Positions 24,381-32,796 of a stretch of 64,000 nucleotides of DNA are shown in pieces. The position numbers and the translations under genes were made by a program. Below the pieces are notes generated by a model, which saw nothing but the letters and a program-made list of their open reading frames with translations, did no database searches and was not told the DNA's origin. Every line of letters begins with the position of its first letter. The stretch's first letter is position 1. The DNA comes from Flexivirga oryzae (GTDB lineage: Bacteria > Actinomycetota > Actinomycetes > Actinomycetales > Dermatophilaceae): NCBI RefSeq assembly GCF_014190805.1, contig NZ_JACHVQ010000002.1:765729-829728 (forward strand). The letters run 5' to 3'.

Positions 24381-25631
24381 TCACCCTGCAATCTCCCTAC
24401 CGAAGATCTGCCTCGCCAATACCCAGCGTTGAATTTCACTCGCACCCTCGTAGATCTCGCCGATCTTCGAGTCGCGGTAGATCGCCTCCACTGGGCTCGA
24501 CGAATCGTCAGCGCCCAGTTGCTGGGTGAAGCCGAAGCCGCCGAAGGCCTGTACGGCGTCGCGGCCCATCTGTACGGCTATCTCGCTGCCGCGCAGCTTC
24601 GCCATCGCTGCCTCGGGCTCGGGGAACGGTACTCCGGAATCCAGACGAAGTGCGGCCTTCAGATACAGGTCCCGCGCAATCGCGATCTCAGTAGCGCGGT
24701 CGGCCATCAAGAACTGCCAATGCTGCTTGGCGCCTAGGGGTTCGCCGAACGCATGGCGCTGGGCGAGATGCGCTGCAGTGTGGTCGAACGCAGCCTGTGC
24801 CATTCCGACGCCGGCCGCTGCGATCCCGATCCGACCGTACGTCAACGTCTGCAGTGCGACCTTCAGGCCGCCGCCCATCTCGCCCAACACAGCGTCGTCG
24901 GCTAAGCGCACGTCGTCGAGAATCACATCGGCGGTGATCTGTCCACGGTTGCCCAACTTGCGATCCGCCTGGCCGATCGACACTCCGGGAGTATCCGTCG
25001 GGACGATGAAGGTGGTGAGGCGTTCGTCGGTGCGAGCGAGCACGACGACGAACGCGGCAACCACCGAGTTAGTGATCCATCGCTTGCGCCCGTTGAGGAT
25101 CCAGCCGTCACCGGAGCGGACCGCGACGGTCTGCACGGCCTGCGGTGAGAGGTCGCTCGACGCCGCAGGCTCGCTGGTCGCGAACGCCCCGACTATTTCG
25201 CCCGCCACCACCGGGGTCAGCCAGCGGCGACGCTGATCAGCGGACCCCTGGTCGATCGCGTTGCCGGCGAGAATAGCGTGCACGTCGAAGATCGCTGCGA
25301 CGCTGTTGGAGTAATAGGCGAGTTCTTCGACTGCCGTCGCTGTTGCCGTCGCGCGATGCGCCAGTCCGTCGCCGCCGACATCGGTGCCGAACGGGATCCG
25401 GTAAATCCCTGCGGAGGCAAGAGCATCGAATGCATCCCGTGGAAAGCCGTCGAGCCGCTCGTCGCCGCGAGCGATGCGGCAGGCGAGCGGTGCGATGTCC
25501 CGACCGGCGACGTCGCGGACGCGTCGGCGAAGTGCAACGATTTCCGGTGGGCTGAGCAGATCGTGATACATGGTGTCGGACTGGCGCGACACCGGTGGGG
25601 CGGCAACGGTACGTTCGTCGAGGGAGGTCAT
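24381..25631 (-). CDS. acyl-CoA dehydrogenase
   Basis: 416 aa with the three-domain acyl-CoA dehydrogenase fold: FAD contacts in FATSEPAASSDLS and RWITNSVVA, and the catalytic Glu near the C-terminus in EIYEGASEIQRW. It is last in the minus-strand block hydratase, decarboxylase, tautomerase, dehydrogenase. With 4-alkylcatechols as substrates the aldolase and acylating dehydrogenase would give butyryl- or valeryl-CoA, and this enzyme could start their beta-oxidation (inference). There are 127 bp between it and the tautomerase gene, so it may have its own promoter. Confidence 0.85.
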   Translation of the reverse strand: MTSLDERTVAAPPVSRQSDTMYHDLLSPPEIVALRRRVRDVAGRDIAPLACRIARGDERLDGFPRDAFDALASAGIYRIPFGTDVGGDGLAHRATATATAVEELAYYSNSVAAIFDVHAILAGNAIDQGSADQRRRWLTPVVAGEIVGAFATSEPAASSDLSPQAVQTVAVRSGDGWILNGRKRWITNSVVAAFVVVLARTDERLTTFIVPTDTPGVSIGQADRKLGNRGQITADVILDDVRLADDAVLGEMGGGLKVALQTLTYGRIGIAAAGVGMAQAAFDHTAAHLAQRHAFGEPLGAKQHWQFLMADRATEIAIARDLYLKAALRLDSGVPFPEPEAAMAKLRGSEIAVQMGRDAVQAFGGFGFTQQLGADDSSSPVEAIYRDSKIGEIYEGASEIQRWVLARQIFGREIAG

Positions 25632-25758
25632 CTGGGGCTCCTAGGTTGAAAGGCTTTGTACCCCAGTGATGTTTCGGCATTCGCTACCGTCCGACCAGCG
25701 TGTGTCGAGCATTCAGTGCGTCGACGGTCGAACGGCTCCGACGGTTCGGCGTTGCCGA

Positions 25759-25959
25759 TCAGTCGGCGGCCGCGCGGCGCTCGGCGAGGGTCTCGTCACC
25801 GGCGGCGAAGTGCGTCGGCGGGACTTCGCGAAGAATCACCCGGATGTTGGCCTTCGGTGCGGCCACGGTGCGTTCGGTCGCCGCGGTCAGCTCGTGGATC
25901 AACGCCCGCAACTGTTCCGGTGTACGACCTTGGGCGAGAGTCACTTCGATGAACGGCAT
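25759..25959 (-). CDS. dmpI: 4-oxalocrotonate tautomerase
   Basis: 66 aa. Pro1 after Met removal (MPFIEVTLAQGR) is the catalytic base, with Arg in QGRTPEQLRALI and Arg in NIRVILREVPPTHF matching the substrate-binding arginines of XylH/DmpI. It interconverts 2-hydroxymuconate and 2-oxo-3-hexenedioate. It starts 3 bp after the stop of the decarboxylase gene. Confidence 0.88.
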   Translation of the reverse strand: MPFIEVTLAQGRTPEQLRALIHELTAATERTVAAPKANIRVILREVPPTHFAAGDETLAERRAAAD

Positions 25960-25962
25960 AGT

Positions 25963-26751
25963 TCAACCTCCTGCGATGGAAATGGATCCGAGGGACGTGA
26001 AGTGTGCCGCTACCCGCGCCCCCGGTTCAACTGCGACGGCGTCGGTCATGCCGCCGGTCAGCACCACCCACCCTGCTTCCAACGTGTGTCCTCGTGCGCC
26101 GAGTGTGTTCGCGGCGAACGCGAGAGCCTCGGCCGGATGGCCGAGAACTGCTGCGCCGGTGGCGCTGTCGACGACGTCGCCGTCGACTTCGAGAAGACAT
26201 GCCTCCATTCCGAGATCGAGCGAATCAACCCGGCGTGCAACAGGTCCGGTCACGTAGACGCCCGACGAGTTGTTGTCGGCCACCGCGTCGGCGAGCGTGA
26301 ATTTGAAGCCCGAGTAGCGGCTGTCGATGATTTCGACAGCGCCTACCACCCAGTCGACGGCGGCGAGTGCCTGCGCCGCGGTCACGCCGGGCCCGGCCAG
26401 CGGCCGCCCAAGAATGAACGCGATCTCTGGCTCGGCTCGCGGATGGATCAGTGTGTCGCGAGGGACGGGTAGTCCGGCGGGCAAGGCCATCGCGTCGGTC
26501 AGCCATGCCACCGACGGCTCGTCGACGCCCATCTGCTTCTGCTTCGCGCGCGAAGTGAGGCCGAGCTTCACTCCGACGACATTCTCGCCCTTGGCTTTCC
26601 GGTCGGTCAGCGCGAGATCCTGTGCGGCGTAGGCAACGTCGAGGTCCAGCCCCGACCACTCCGCCTGCAGCGACGTTCGCGGCGTTCGGGTGCGTTGGGC
26701 GGTCAGGAGAATGTCGGCGACCTTGGCCGGCCCCCACTCGGTGTCTGTCAT
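25963..26751 (-). CDS. dmpH: 2-oxo-3-hexenedioate decarboxylase (4-oxalocrotonate decarboxylase)
   Basis: 262 aa from ATG 26751. Fumarylacetoacetate-hydrolase-like fold shared by vinylpyruvate hydratases and decarboxylases, with metal ligands in PRAEPEIAFILGRPL and VEIIDSRYSGF. The C-terminal LTGGMTDAVAVEPGARVAAHF resembles the XylI/DmpH decarboxylase more than the hydratase. It overlaps the hydratase gene by 4 bp; the two proteins form a complex in known pathways. Which of the pair is which could be swapped; I am fairly confident of the pair. Confidence 0.8.
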   Translation of the reverse strand: MTDTEWGPAKVADILLTAQRTRTPRTSLQAEWSGLDLDVAYAAQDLALTDRKAKGENVVGVKLGLTSRAKQKQMGVDEPSVAWLTDAMALPAGLPVPRDTLIHPRAEPEIAFILGRPLAGPGVTAAQALAAVDWVVGAVEIIDSRYSGFKFTLADAVADNNSSGVYVTGPVARRVDSLDLGMEACLLEVDGDVVDSATGAAVLGHPAEALAFAANTLGARGHTLEAGWVVLTGGMTDAVAVEPGARVAAHFTSLGSISIAGG

Positions 26752-27539
26752 TTGTCTTCCTGTCCGAACACGGCGGTCACCGATCCGAGGCCGGCGACGG
26801 CGGCAACCACCGAATCGCCGGGTCGCAGATCGACCGCCTTGGTCATGGAGCCGGGGAGTACCACGTGGCCGGGTTCCAGCGTGACGCCCAGCGGTCCCAC
26901 GGTATTGGCAAGCCACACAAGCGCATTCAGGGGTGATCCGAGGACGGCGCCGCCTGCGCCGGTGCCGACGAGATCGCCGTTGACGTGCAGGGTGCAGCCG
27001 GCGAGGCGAAGGTCAACGTCGGAAAGCTGCACCGGGCGGCTGCCGAGCACCACCCCGCCCGACGACGCGTTGTCTGCAACGGTATCGAAGATGCCGATCC
27101 TCCAATCGCGGATCCGGGAGTCGACGATCTCCAGCGCAGGTAACACGAAGTCGACGGCGGCTGCCGCCTCGGCGACTGTTACGCCGGGACCGGTGAGTGG
27201 CCGACTGAGAACAAATGCGACCTCGGGTTCGATCCGTGGCTGGATGAAGGTGCGGGCCGGAATCGGTTGGTGCTCAAGGAAGAACATTGTGCTGGTGAGC
27301 TGGCCGAAGTCAGGTTGAGTCACCCCGGCCTGGCGCTGCATGGCGCGCGACGCCAGGCCTACCTTGTGTCCTTTGACGGTGTCGCCTGCCTTCTCCCAGG
27401 CCTGGACTTGCGCCTGGGCGATCTCGTAAGCGACCGACAGCGGAGCGTCGGCGAATTGGGGGGTGAGCGGGTCGATGGGCTCGTGGGTTTCATAGGCGCG
27501 CAGCAGAGTATCGGCGGCGCGTGCGATGTCATCGGTCAT
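26748..27539 (-). CDS. dmpE: 2-oxopent-4-enoate (2-hydroxypenta-2,4-dienoate) hydratase
   Basis: 263 aa from ATG 27539. It has the same fold as its neighbour: PRIEPEVAFVLSRPL and LEIVDSRIRDW carry the metal site, and LPGSMTKAVDLRPGD fits the hydratase type. It adds water to the dienoate to give the 4-hydroxy-2-oxoacid for the aldolase. First structural gene after the IclR regulator, 43 bp apart. Confidence 0.8.
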   Translation of the reverse strand: MTDDIARAADTLLRAYETHEPIDPLTPQFADAPLSVAYEIAQAQVQAWEKAGDTVKGHKVGLASRAMQRQAGVTQPDFGQLTSTMFFLEHQPIPARTFIQPRIEPEVAFVLSRPLTGPGVTVAEAAAAVDFVLPALEIVDSRIRDWRIGIFDTVADNASSGGVVLGSRPVQLSDVDLRLAGCTLHVNGDLVGTGAGGAVLGSPLNALVWLANTVGPLGVTLEPGHVVLPGSMTKAVDLRPGDSVVAAVAGLGSVTAVFGQEDK

Positions 27540-27582
27540 GAATGACTTTCTCGGTAGATGCTGGACAACGAAAGTCGGGAGA

Positions 27583-28389
27583 TCATCCGGCGACCGCGTG
27601 CAGGGGTGTTTCCGGCGCGCCGACCGGGGTGATGTCCTCGGCACGGGCGAGTGTCCGCGATACCTCCGCAGCCGCCGAGATCACCGCGCGCCGGTACTCG
27701 TTCTGGGCGGGCACGAAGCGAGTGGAGGGTGCGGTCATGCTCAACGCCGCGACCACGACGCCGAGTTCGTCGCGGATCGGAGCCGCCACGCAATGCACCT
27801 CGGTGACCGCTTCGCCAGAGTCGAATGCGCATCCGGTCCGTAGAACGCTCTGCAGCTCAGCCTGCAACGACGCCGGATTGGTGATCGTCGACGGCGTCAG
27901 CCGACGCAACGGCTTGTGCGTGATGTTCCGCTCAATCTCCGCCGAACTACAATGCGCCAGAAGGACTTTGCCAACTGCGCTGCAGTGGGCGTCGAGGTGC
28001 GCACCGATCCGGGCGCCGGTCACGTTGATCACCTGATTGCCGACCACCTTGTCGACATACATGACGCGGTAGCGGTCCATGATCGCCAGATGTGTTGTCT
28101 CGTTGTAGGTTTCCGACAGCGTCTGCAGGGTCGGCGCCGCACACGACCGGACGTCGACGGTCCCCTGCAGCGTCTGGTTGAGTTCGACGACGCGCCATCC
28201 GATCCGGTACCGGCCGCGTGAGCGGCATTGCAGCAGGCCGATGTCGACGAGCGACGAAAGCAGCGCGTGTGCGCTGGACCGGGGTACGTCGATGGCCGCG
28301 GCCACCTCGGAGACGCCCCATTCGGGTTTGCGAACGGAGAACAGATCCAGGACCGGACCGATCTTTCCTACGGTTTGCAGCGCTGCCAT
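27583..28389 (-). CDS. IclR-family transcriptional regulator
   Basis: 268 aa. N-terminal winged helix-turn-helix (WGVSEVAAAIDVPRSSAHALLSSLVDIGLL) and C-terminal IclR effector domain (HLDAHCSAVGKVLLAH .. GCAFDSGEAVTEVHCVAAPIRDE). It lies between the alkylphenol hydroxylase genes and the hydratase block in the same direction, so it probably controls one or both in response to a phenolic or ring-cleavage compound. Confidence 0.88.
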   Translation of the reverse strand: MAALQTVGKIGPVLDLFSVRKPEWGVSEVAAAIDVPRSSAHALLSSLVDIGLLQCRSRGRYRIGWRVVELNQTLQGTVDVRSCAAPTLQTLSETYNETTHLAIMDRYRVMYVDKVVGNQVINVTGARIGAHLDAHCSAVGKVLLAHCSSAEIERNITHKPLRRLTPSTITNPASLQAELQSVLRTGCAFDSGEAVTEVHCVAAPIRDELGVVVAALSMTAPSTRFVPAQNEYRRAVISAAAEVSRTLARAEDITPVGAPETPLHAVAG

Positions 28390-28449
28390 GAGTATCCCTT
28401 CTATGGCGCACCCTTCAGGGGGGGTGACTCAGAACACTAAGGCCGGTAT

Positions 28450-28513
28450 GGGGCGGGGAGAATGACCGTGCGTGCACAGTTGATCGCCTGAGCATGCACG
28501 GCCTCCCCGCCCC
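28450..28513 (-). terminator. long two-part hairpin after the flavin reductase gene
   Basis: Outer stem GGGGCGGGGAG (28450-28460)/CTCCCCGCCCC (28503-28513), inner stem CCGTGCGTGC/GCATGCACGG with one G-T pair. It begins 1 bp past the flavin reductase stop and separates the hydroxylase operon from the IclR gene. Confidence 0.75.
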
Positions 28514-28514
28514 G

Positions 28515-29057
28515 CTAGAAACCCCACTGCTCGGGGCGTTCGGGCAGTTCGAGTGCCCGGAAGCTGCCGGTATAGAACACCAGCGGTCGGCCGTCGTCGT
28601 ACCAGAGCTCCTCAACTCGACCGACGTGCAGCGTATGGTCGCCGGCCGGGTGGGAGTCGGTGACCCGGCACGACAGGTGCACCAACGCACCGTCGAGCAG
28701 CGGGACGCCCTGCCGCCACACGAACTTGACGAGGTCTGGCTTGTGCGTCGCCCCGGCGAAGTGCAGCGACAACGGTTCTTGATCGCCTGCCAGGATGGAC
28801 ACACCGTAGCGGCCGGTCTCGGCGATGCGGGCATCCATCTTGGCGCGGGTCGAAATGGACACCAACACCAGCGGTGGGTCCAGCGATACCGAGGTGAACG
28901 CATTGGCCGTCATCCCGTGCACGGCCGCGTCGTCGCACGATTGGGCGCCGTCGTCGACCTCCGCGGTGGTGACGATGGTGACGCCGCTGGCGAAGCGTCC
29001 CAACGCCTTGCGCATCCGCAGCGGGGTGGCGGCCAAGTCTGCGGTCGGGCTGCTCAT
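28515..29057 (-). CDS. aphB: flavin reductase component of the alkylphenol hydroxylase
   Basis: 180-aa flavin reductase-like protein (HpaC type): RFASGVTIVTT, GMTANAFTSVSLDPPLVLVS and the late HTLHVGRVEEL are family signatures. It supplies reduced flavin to the HpaB-like oxygenase encoded just upstream, with which it overlaps by 4 bp (ATGA). The start ATG 29057 is fixed by that overlap. Confidence 0.88.
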   Translation of the reverse strand: MSSPTADLAATPLRMRKALGRFASGVTIVTTAEVDDGAQSCDDAAVHGMTANAFTSVSLDPPLVLVSISTRAKMDARIAETGRYGVSILAGDQEPLSLHFAGATHKPDLVKFVWRQGVPLLDGALVHLSCRVTDSHPAGDHTLHVGRVEELWYDDGRPLVFYTGSFRALELPERPEQWGF

Positions 29058-30616
29058 CGCCGCACGATCTCTAGGTCGTCGTTGCTGATCAAGTCGGGCC
29101 GCGTCCAGCCGTTGACGTCGTACTCGGACATGCACTGCTCGGCGAATCCCTTCAACGCGACGTCCTGCCCGCTGCCCTGGTAGGCGAACAGCGTCTGAAA
29201 GCGCACCGCCTCGTGGTCGCCGCCGTAGTTGCGCTCGTACAGTTCGTGGCGGCCGCCGAACTCGCTGCCGACTGCGTCCCAGAGCAGCTTCAACAGTTGC
29301 ACGCGGTCGATGGCGGCGATGCCGTTGGACCCGCGCACATACTGCTCGAGGTACGGCGCGATATCGGGATTGCCCCAATCGCTGGCGTGCGAGTTCAGAT
29401 AGATCAGCCCACTTCCGAGCACCTGCTGGATGATCTCCTTGATCCGCGGATAGCCGACGCCCATGAACGTTCGATACGCCAAGCCGTAGTTGAGATTCGG
29501 CTGCACGGCGCCGTTGACCCACTCGTCGGGCGATTTGGCCATCGCGTCGGACAGACCCCAGAACATGTCCCGCCAGTTCAGGATCTCGCCCACCTGCATC
29601 TGCACGCCGCGGAATCCTGCCGTCCCGGTCATCTCGACTCCCTTGAGGACGCAGCCCGCGATGAAGTCGAGTTTCACTGCGAGGCGGGCACATCCGTGGA
29701 ACATGAAGCGGTTGAGGAAGCCGGAGCGCATCACGAAGTTGTTGGTGGTCTCTACGTCGTAGGCGAAGACGTTCTCCCACGGGACGAGCACCTTGTCGAA
29801 CACCATGATGGCGTCGTTCTCGTCGAATCGACTCGACAACGGGTAGTCGAACGGCGTGCCCATCACCGCGGCATTCATCTCATACGAGGTGCGGCACAAC
29901 AGTTTAAGACCGGGCGAGTCCATCGGCACGGTGAAGATGAGGCCGAATTCCTTCTTGCGCAACGGAAGTCCGTAGTGCGCGATGAAGTTGGCGTTCGTGA
30001 TTGCCGAGCCGGTGGCGACAACCTTCGCGCCCGAGACGATCAGGCCGGCGTCGATTTCCTTCTCCACGTGGACGCACACGTCGGCGGTCTCGTCGGCCGG
30101 CTTGTCGCGGTCGATCGGCGGGTTCACGATGGCATGGTTGAGGTAGAGCACCCGCTCCTGCGACTTGCGATACCAGTCCAGCGCATTGTTTTTGTACTCG
30201 CCGTAGAAGTCGGCGTTGGCACCGAGCGTGCCCAGGAACGACGCCTTGTAGTCGGGAGAGCGCCCCATCCAGCCATACACCTCACGCTGCCAGGTGGTGA
30301 TGGCGTCGCGGGCCGCTAGCAGATCGTCGGCGCTACGTGCGGTCTTGAAGAACGGATGCGTGAAGCCGCCGTTGCCGGTGTCGGTCGGTGTGGTGAGTAC
30401 ACCGGCGTTGGCCGGGTCATGCATGGCGTCGTACATGCGGGCAACCGACCGCGCCGAATTCCGGAATGCCGGATGCGTCGTCACATCGTCCACGCGCTCA
30501 CCGCGGTAGTAGATCTCGCGGCCGTCACGCAGTGATTCCAAATACTCGTCACCGGTCATCGGCCGAACGTCGTTGAGGGTCCCGGTGTCGAGCTGATCGG
30601 GGGTGGTGATGGTCAT
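29054..30616 (-). CDS. aphA: HpaB-like two-component phenol 3-hydroxylase, oxygenase component
   Basis: 520 aa, normal length for the 4-hydroxyphenylacetate 3-monooxygenase (HpaB) family, with the family N-terminus MTGDEYLESLRDGREIYYRGERVDDVTTHPAFRNSA broken here only for brevity, and the central RKKEFGLIF and FHGCARLAVKLDFIAG blocks. It uses reduced FAD to hydroxylate phenols ortho to the OH. Together with the extradiol and guaiacol-P450 genes the best match in known pathways is AphA of the Rhodococcus 4-alkylphenol route. Substrate is inferred from context. First gene of its operon. Confidence 0.83.
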   Translation of the reverse strand: MTITTPDQLDTGTLNDVRPMTGDEYLESLRDGREIYYRGERVDDVTTHPAFRNSARSVARMYDAMHDPANAGVLTTPTDTGNGGFTHPFFKTARSADDLLAARDAITTWQREVYGWMGRSPDYKASFLGTLGANADFYGEYKNNALDWYRKSQERVLYLNHAIVNPPIDRDKPADETADVCVHVEKEIDAGLIVSGAKVVATGSAITNANFIAHYGLPLRKKEFGLIFTVPMDSPGLKLLCRTSYEMNAAVMGTPFDYPLSSRFDENDAIMVFDKVLVPWENVFAYDVETTNNFVMRSGFLNRFMFHGCARLAVKLDFIAGCVLKGVEMTGTAGFRGVQMQVGEILNWRDMFWGLSDAMAKSPDEWVNGAVQPNLNYGLAYRTFMGVGYPRIKEIIQQVLGSGLIYLNSHASDWGNPDIAPYLEQYVRGSNGIAAIDRVQLLKLLWDAVGSEFGGRHELYERNYGGDHEAVRFQTLFAYQGSGQDVALKGFAEQCMSEYDVNGWTRPDLISNDDLEIVRR

Positions 30617-30717
30617 GCGAACTCCTTGCGAATCTGGGCATGGTTAAGGATCAGGTTGTGCAACAGTCGAATTCGATGTCGCCACTCGCTTTCGGCTGTG
30701 GCGATGGGTTATCGGGC
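30617..30717. promoter_or_regulatory. upstream region of the hydroxylase operon
   Basis: About 100 bp between the aphA-like start codon and the ISL3 remnant. It must hold the ribosome site (AAGGAG at 30618-30623 on the minus strand) and whatever promoter remains; the IS insertion limits the native promoter to this short space or supplies a new one. Confidence 0.4.
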
Positions 30718-30783
30718 TCATCCCAATCGGGGGTGTAGGAGTTGGGGTCTGAAGCCGCCGGTCTCGAGCAGGCTTCGGGCGAT
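30718..30783 (-). pseudogene. C-terminal end of the ISL3 transposase cut off by the RIT insertion
   Basis: Read on the minus strand, 30783-30718 encodes I-ARSLLETGGFRPQLLHPRLG-stop, the regular ISL3 transposase C-terminus. Its first codon continues the TNYI of the gene at 33871-35187, on the far side of the RIT element and palindrome. The inverted repeat expected beyond this stop was not found in 30617-30717. Confidence 0.85.
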
Positions 30784-30868
30784 GGTATGTCGACCTCGGG
30801 GTTATGTTGACTGGCTCGGTCGATGCCCTGCTCCGGAGGGGACCGGGCGCTGAGCTGGTCAACATAAC
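30784..30868 (-). repeat. RIT terminal inverted repeat, left
   Basis: 85 bp, reverse complement of 33813-33897 with one mismatch (GTTATGTTGAC here against GTTATCTTGAC there in the inner arm). The nested inverted arms suggest two recombinase binding sites around a central CTCCGGAG. Confidence 0.88.
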
Positions 30869-30878
30869 CGTGCCGGGC

Positions 30879-31874
30879 TCAGCGGTTCTTGAGGAACGCG
30901 ATGAGAGCGTCCGAGGCCTGGTAGCGAGCTGGGGGCCGTTCATCGATCGCGGGGACGCGTTCCAGGGTTCGTCGTTTGATTTCGAGGTCGGCGTGGAGGT
31001 AGATCTGCGTGGTCTGGATGTTCGCGTGACCGAGCCAGAGCGCGATGCTCGCGGTGTCGATCCCGGCGTGCAGCAGGCTCATCGCGCAGGTGTGCCGCAG
31101 CGTGTGCGGGGTGACGTTCTTCCCTGCCAGCGAAGGGCATCGCTTGGCCGCGGTCGCCGCATGTCTGGTGACGAGCTTGCCGACGGCGGCTCTGGTCAGC
31201 GCGGTGCCTGTACTGGTCGGGAACAGCGGTCCCTCTGCCTGCGGTGGGCGCTCGGCGAGCCAGGCCGTAACGAGTTTCACGGTGTTCTTCTGCAGCGGGA
31301 TCACTCGCTGCTTGCGGCCTTTCCCGACGCACTCGAGTTGGCTGTGCGGTCCGATGGTGATGCTGTCGATCCGCAGGCTGATCAGCTCGCTGACACGCAG
31401 CCCGGTTTGGATGCCCAGGTGCAGCAGGAGCCGGTCACGGCGCCCGAGCCAGGTGCTGGTGTCTGGAGCGGAGATGAGGGCTTCAGCCTCGGCCGCGGTG
31501 AGGAACGACACGAGGGTGGTCTTGGTGCGTTTCGCGGGGATTGCGAGGACCTGGCTGATCGTGGCGATCGCGTCCGGTGCCCGGTAGCTGGCGTAGGTGA
31601 AGAACGAGCGCAGCGCCGCGCGGCGCGTGTTGCGGGTGGCCGGGGAGTTCCTGCGCTCGGTTTCCAGGTGCTGGAGGAACCCGCCGATCAGGTCCGCGTC
31701 GAGGTCGGCCAGAGTCAGCGCGGACGGGGCGATGCCCGTGGCCCGCTCGGCGTAACCCAGCAGGAGGCGGAACGTGTCGGCGTAGGCCGCTTTCGTGTGG
31801 ACGCTGGCGTTCAGGTGCCGGTCGAGCTTGTCGGTGAAGAACCGTTGCAGCAGCGGTGCGAGCTCACTCATCAT
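30879..31874 (-). CDS. RIT tyrosine recombinase C
   Basis: 331 aa from ATG 31874 (MMSELAPLLQRFFTDK), a start that overlaps the stop of the preceding recombinase gene; the frame is open to 31904. SAM-like core-binding domain in the first 100 residues, then catalytic domain: R in TGLRVSELISL, K region after VGKGRKQR, HxxR in PHTLRHTCAM, H in WLGHANIQ, Y in TQIYLHAD. A 5'-cut twin is at 2396-3217. Confidence 0.88.
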   Translation of the reverse strand: MMSELAPLLQRFFTDKLDRHLNASVHTKAAYADTFRLLLGYAERATGIAPSALTLADLDADLIGGFLQHLETERRNSPATRNTRRAALRSFFTYASYRAPDAIATISQVLAIPAKRTKTTLVSFLTAAEAEALISAPDTSTWLGRRDRLLLHLGIQTGLRVSELISLRIDSITIGPHSQLECVGKGRKQRVIPLQKNTVKLVTAWLAERPPQAEGPLFPTSTGTALTRAAVGKLVTRHAATAAKRCPSLAGKNVTPHTLRHTCAMSLLHAGIDTASIALWLGHANIQTTQIYLHADLEIKRRTLERVPAIDERPPARYQASDALIAFLKNR

Positions 31875-32796
31875 CGGCCCCACTCGCCTGGATACGTTCG
31901 GCAAGAGCGGCTGCCAACTCCGGGGTGTTCGACAGATACCAGTACGTCGCTTCCGGGCCGACGTGCCCGAGGAACGCCGACAGCACCGGCATCATCGCAT
32001 CGACATCCCCGCCGCCGCGGATGTGACCGATCAGCGTGGTTGTCGCGAACGAGTGCCGAAAGTCATGCAGCCGGGCAGCCGGCTGGTTCGGGCCACCAGC
32101 CAGACCGGCCATCTCTCGGATCTCTCGGAAGGTGTTTCCTGCGGTCGAGCGAGCGAGTCGGGTGCCGCGCCGAGCGACGAACACTGCCGCGGTCTTCGGG
32201 ACCGGGAACGTCTTGTCCCGAAGGCGCTGATATCTGTTGATCGCTGCCATCGTCGATGAGCGGAGCGGAACGAGGCGGGACTTGCCGAACTTCGTGTCCG
32301 TCACTCGTGCCCAGCCGCTGCCATCACCGGACTCGTCCAGGGCGATGTCCCCGTCATCGAGGTTGCGGGCTTCGCTGATCCTCATCCCGGTCACTGTGAG
32401 CAGCCCGAGCAGTGTTTGCCAGGATGCCGCACGGACCTGTGGAGTCAGCCTGCCCGCCGCAGCCAGCAGCATGTCGATCTGGTCGCTGGTGAAGATCAGC
32501 GGGCGAGGACGATGCGCCCCGTAGGGTCGCCCGTCGAGGATCGGAATCTCGGTAGCGGGGTCGAACCAGGCGACGTGCGCAGCGAACTGACGGACGTAGT
32601 TCAAGTACTCCAACACGGTGCCACGGGAGAACTGTGAAGCCCAGGCGGTCGCCAGATCGTGTCGGATGGTGGGTTCGCCTGCTTCTTCCATCCACCCCAC
32701 GAACGCGTCCAGGGCCTTGCCGGGCGTGGCCAGTTTGAACCCGAGCGCCCTTCGGGTCGCCAGGTAGCCTTCCAGGAGTTCACGCAGGCCGGTCAT
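31864..32796 (-). CDS. RIT tyrosine recombinase B
   Basis: 310 aa from ATG 32796, which overlaps the stop of recombinase A (ATGA). Catalytic residues: R in TGMRISEARNL, HxxR in LHDFRHSFATTT, H in FLGHVGPEAT and Y in TYWYLSNT. Each of the three proteins has a full catalytic set, so the trio probably acts as a mixed tetramer or divides binding tasks. Confidence 0.88.
   Translation of the reverse strand: MTGLRELLEGYLATRRALGFKLATPGKALDAFVGWMEEAGEPTIRHDLATAWASQFSRGTVLEYLNYVRQFAAHVAWFDPATEIPILDGRPYGAHRPRPLIFTSDQIDMLLAAAGRLTPQVRAASWQTLLGLLTVTGMRISEARNLDDGDIALDESGDGSGWARVTDTKFGKSRLVPLRSSTMAAINRYQRLRDKTFPVPKTAAVFVARRGTRLARSTAGNTFREIREMAGLAGGPNQPAARLHDFRHSFATTTLIGHIRGGGDVDAMMPVLSAFLGHVGPEATYWYLSNTPELAAALAERIQASGADDE

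Noticed and set aside
30804..32240. 478-codon plus-strand frame across the RIT genes
   Set aside because: Shadow of three well-supported tyrosine recombinases on the minus strand.
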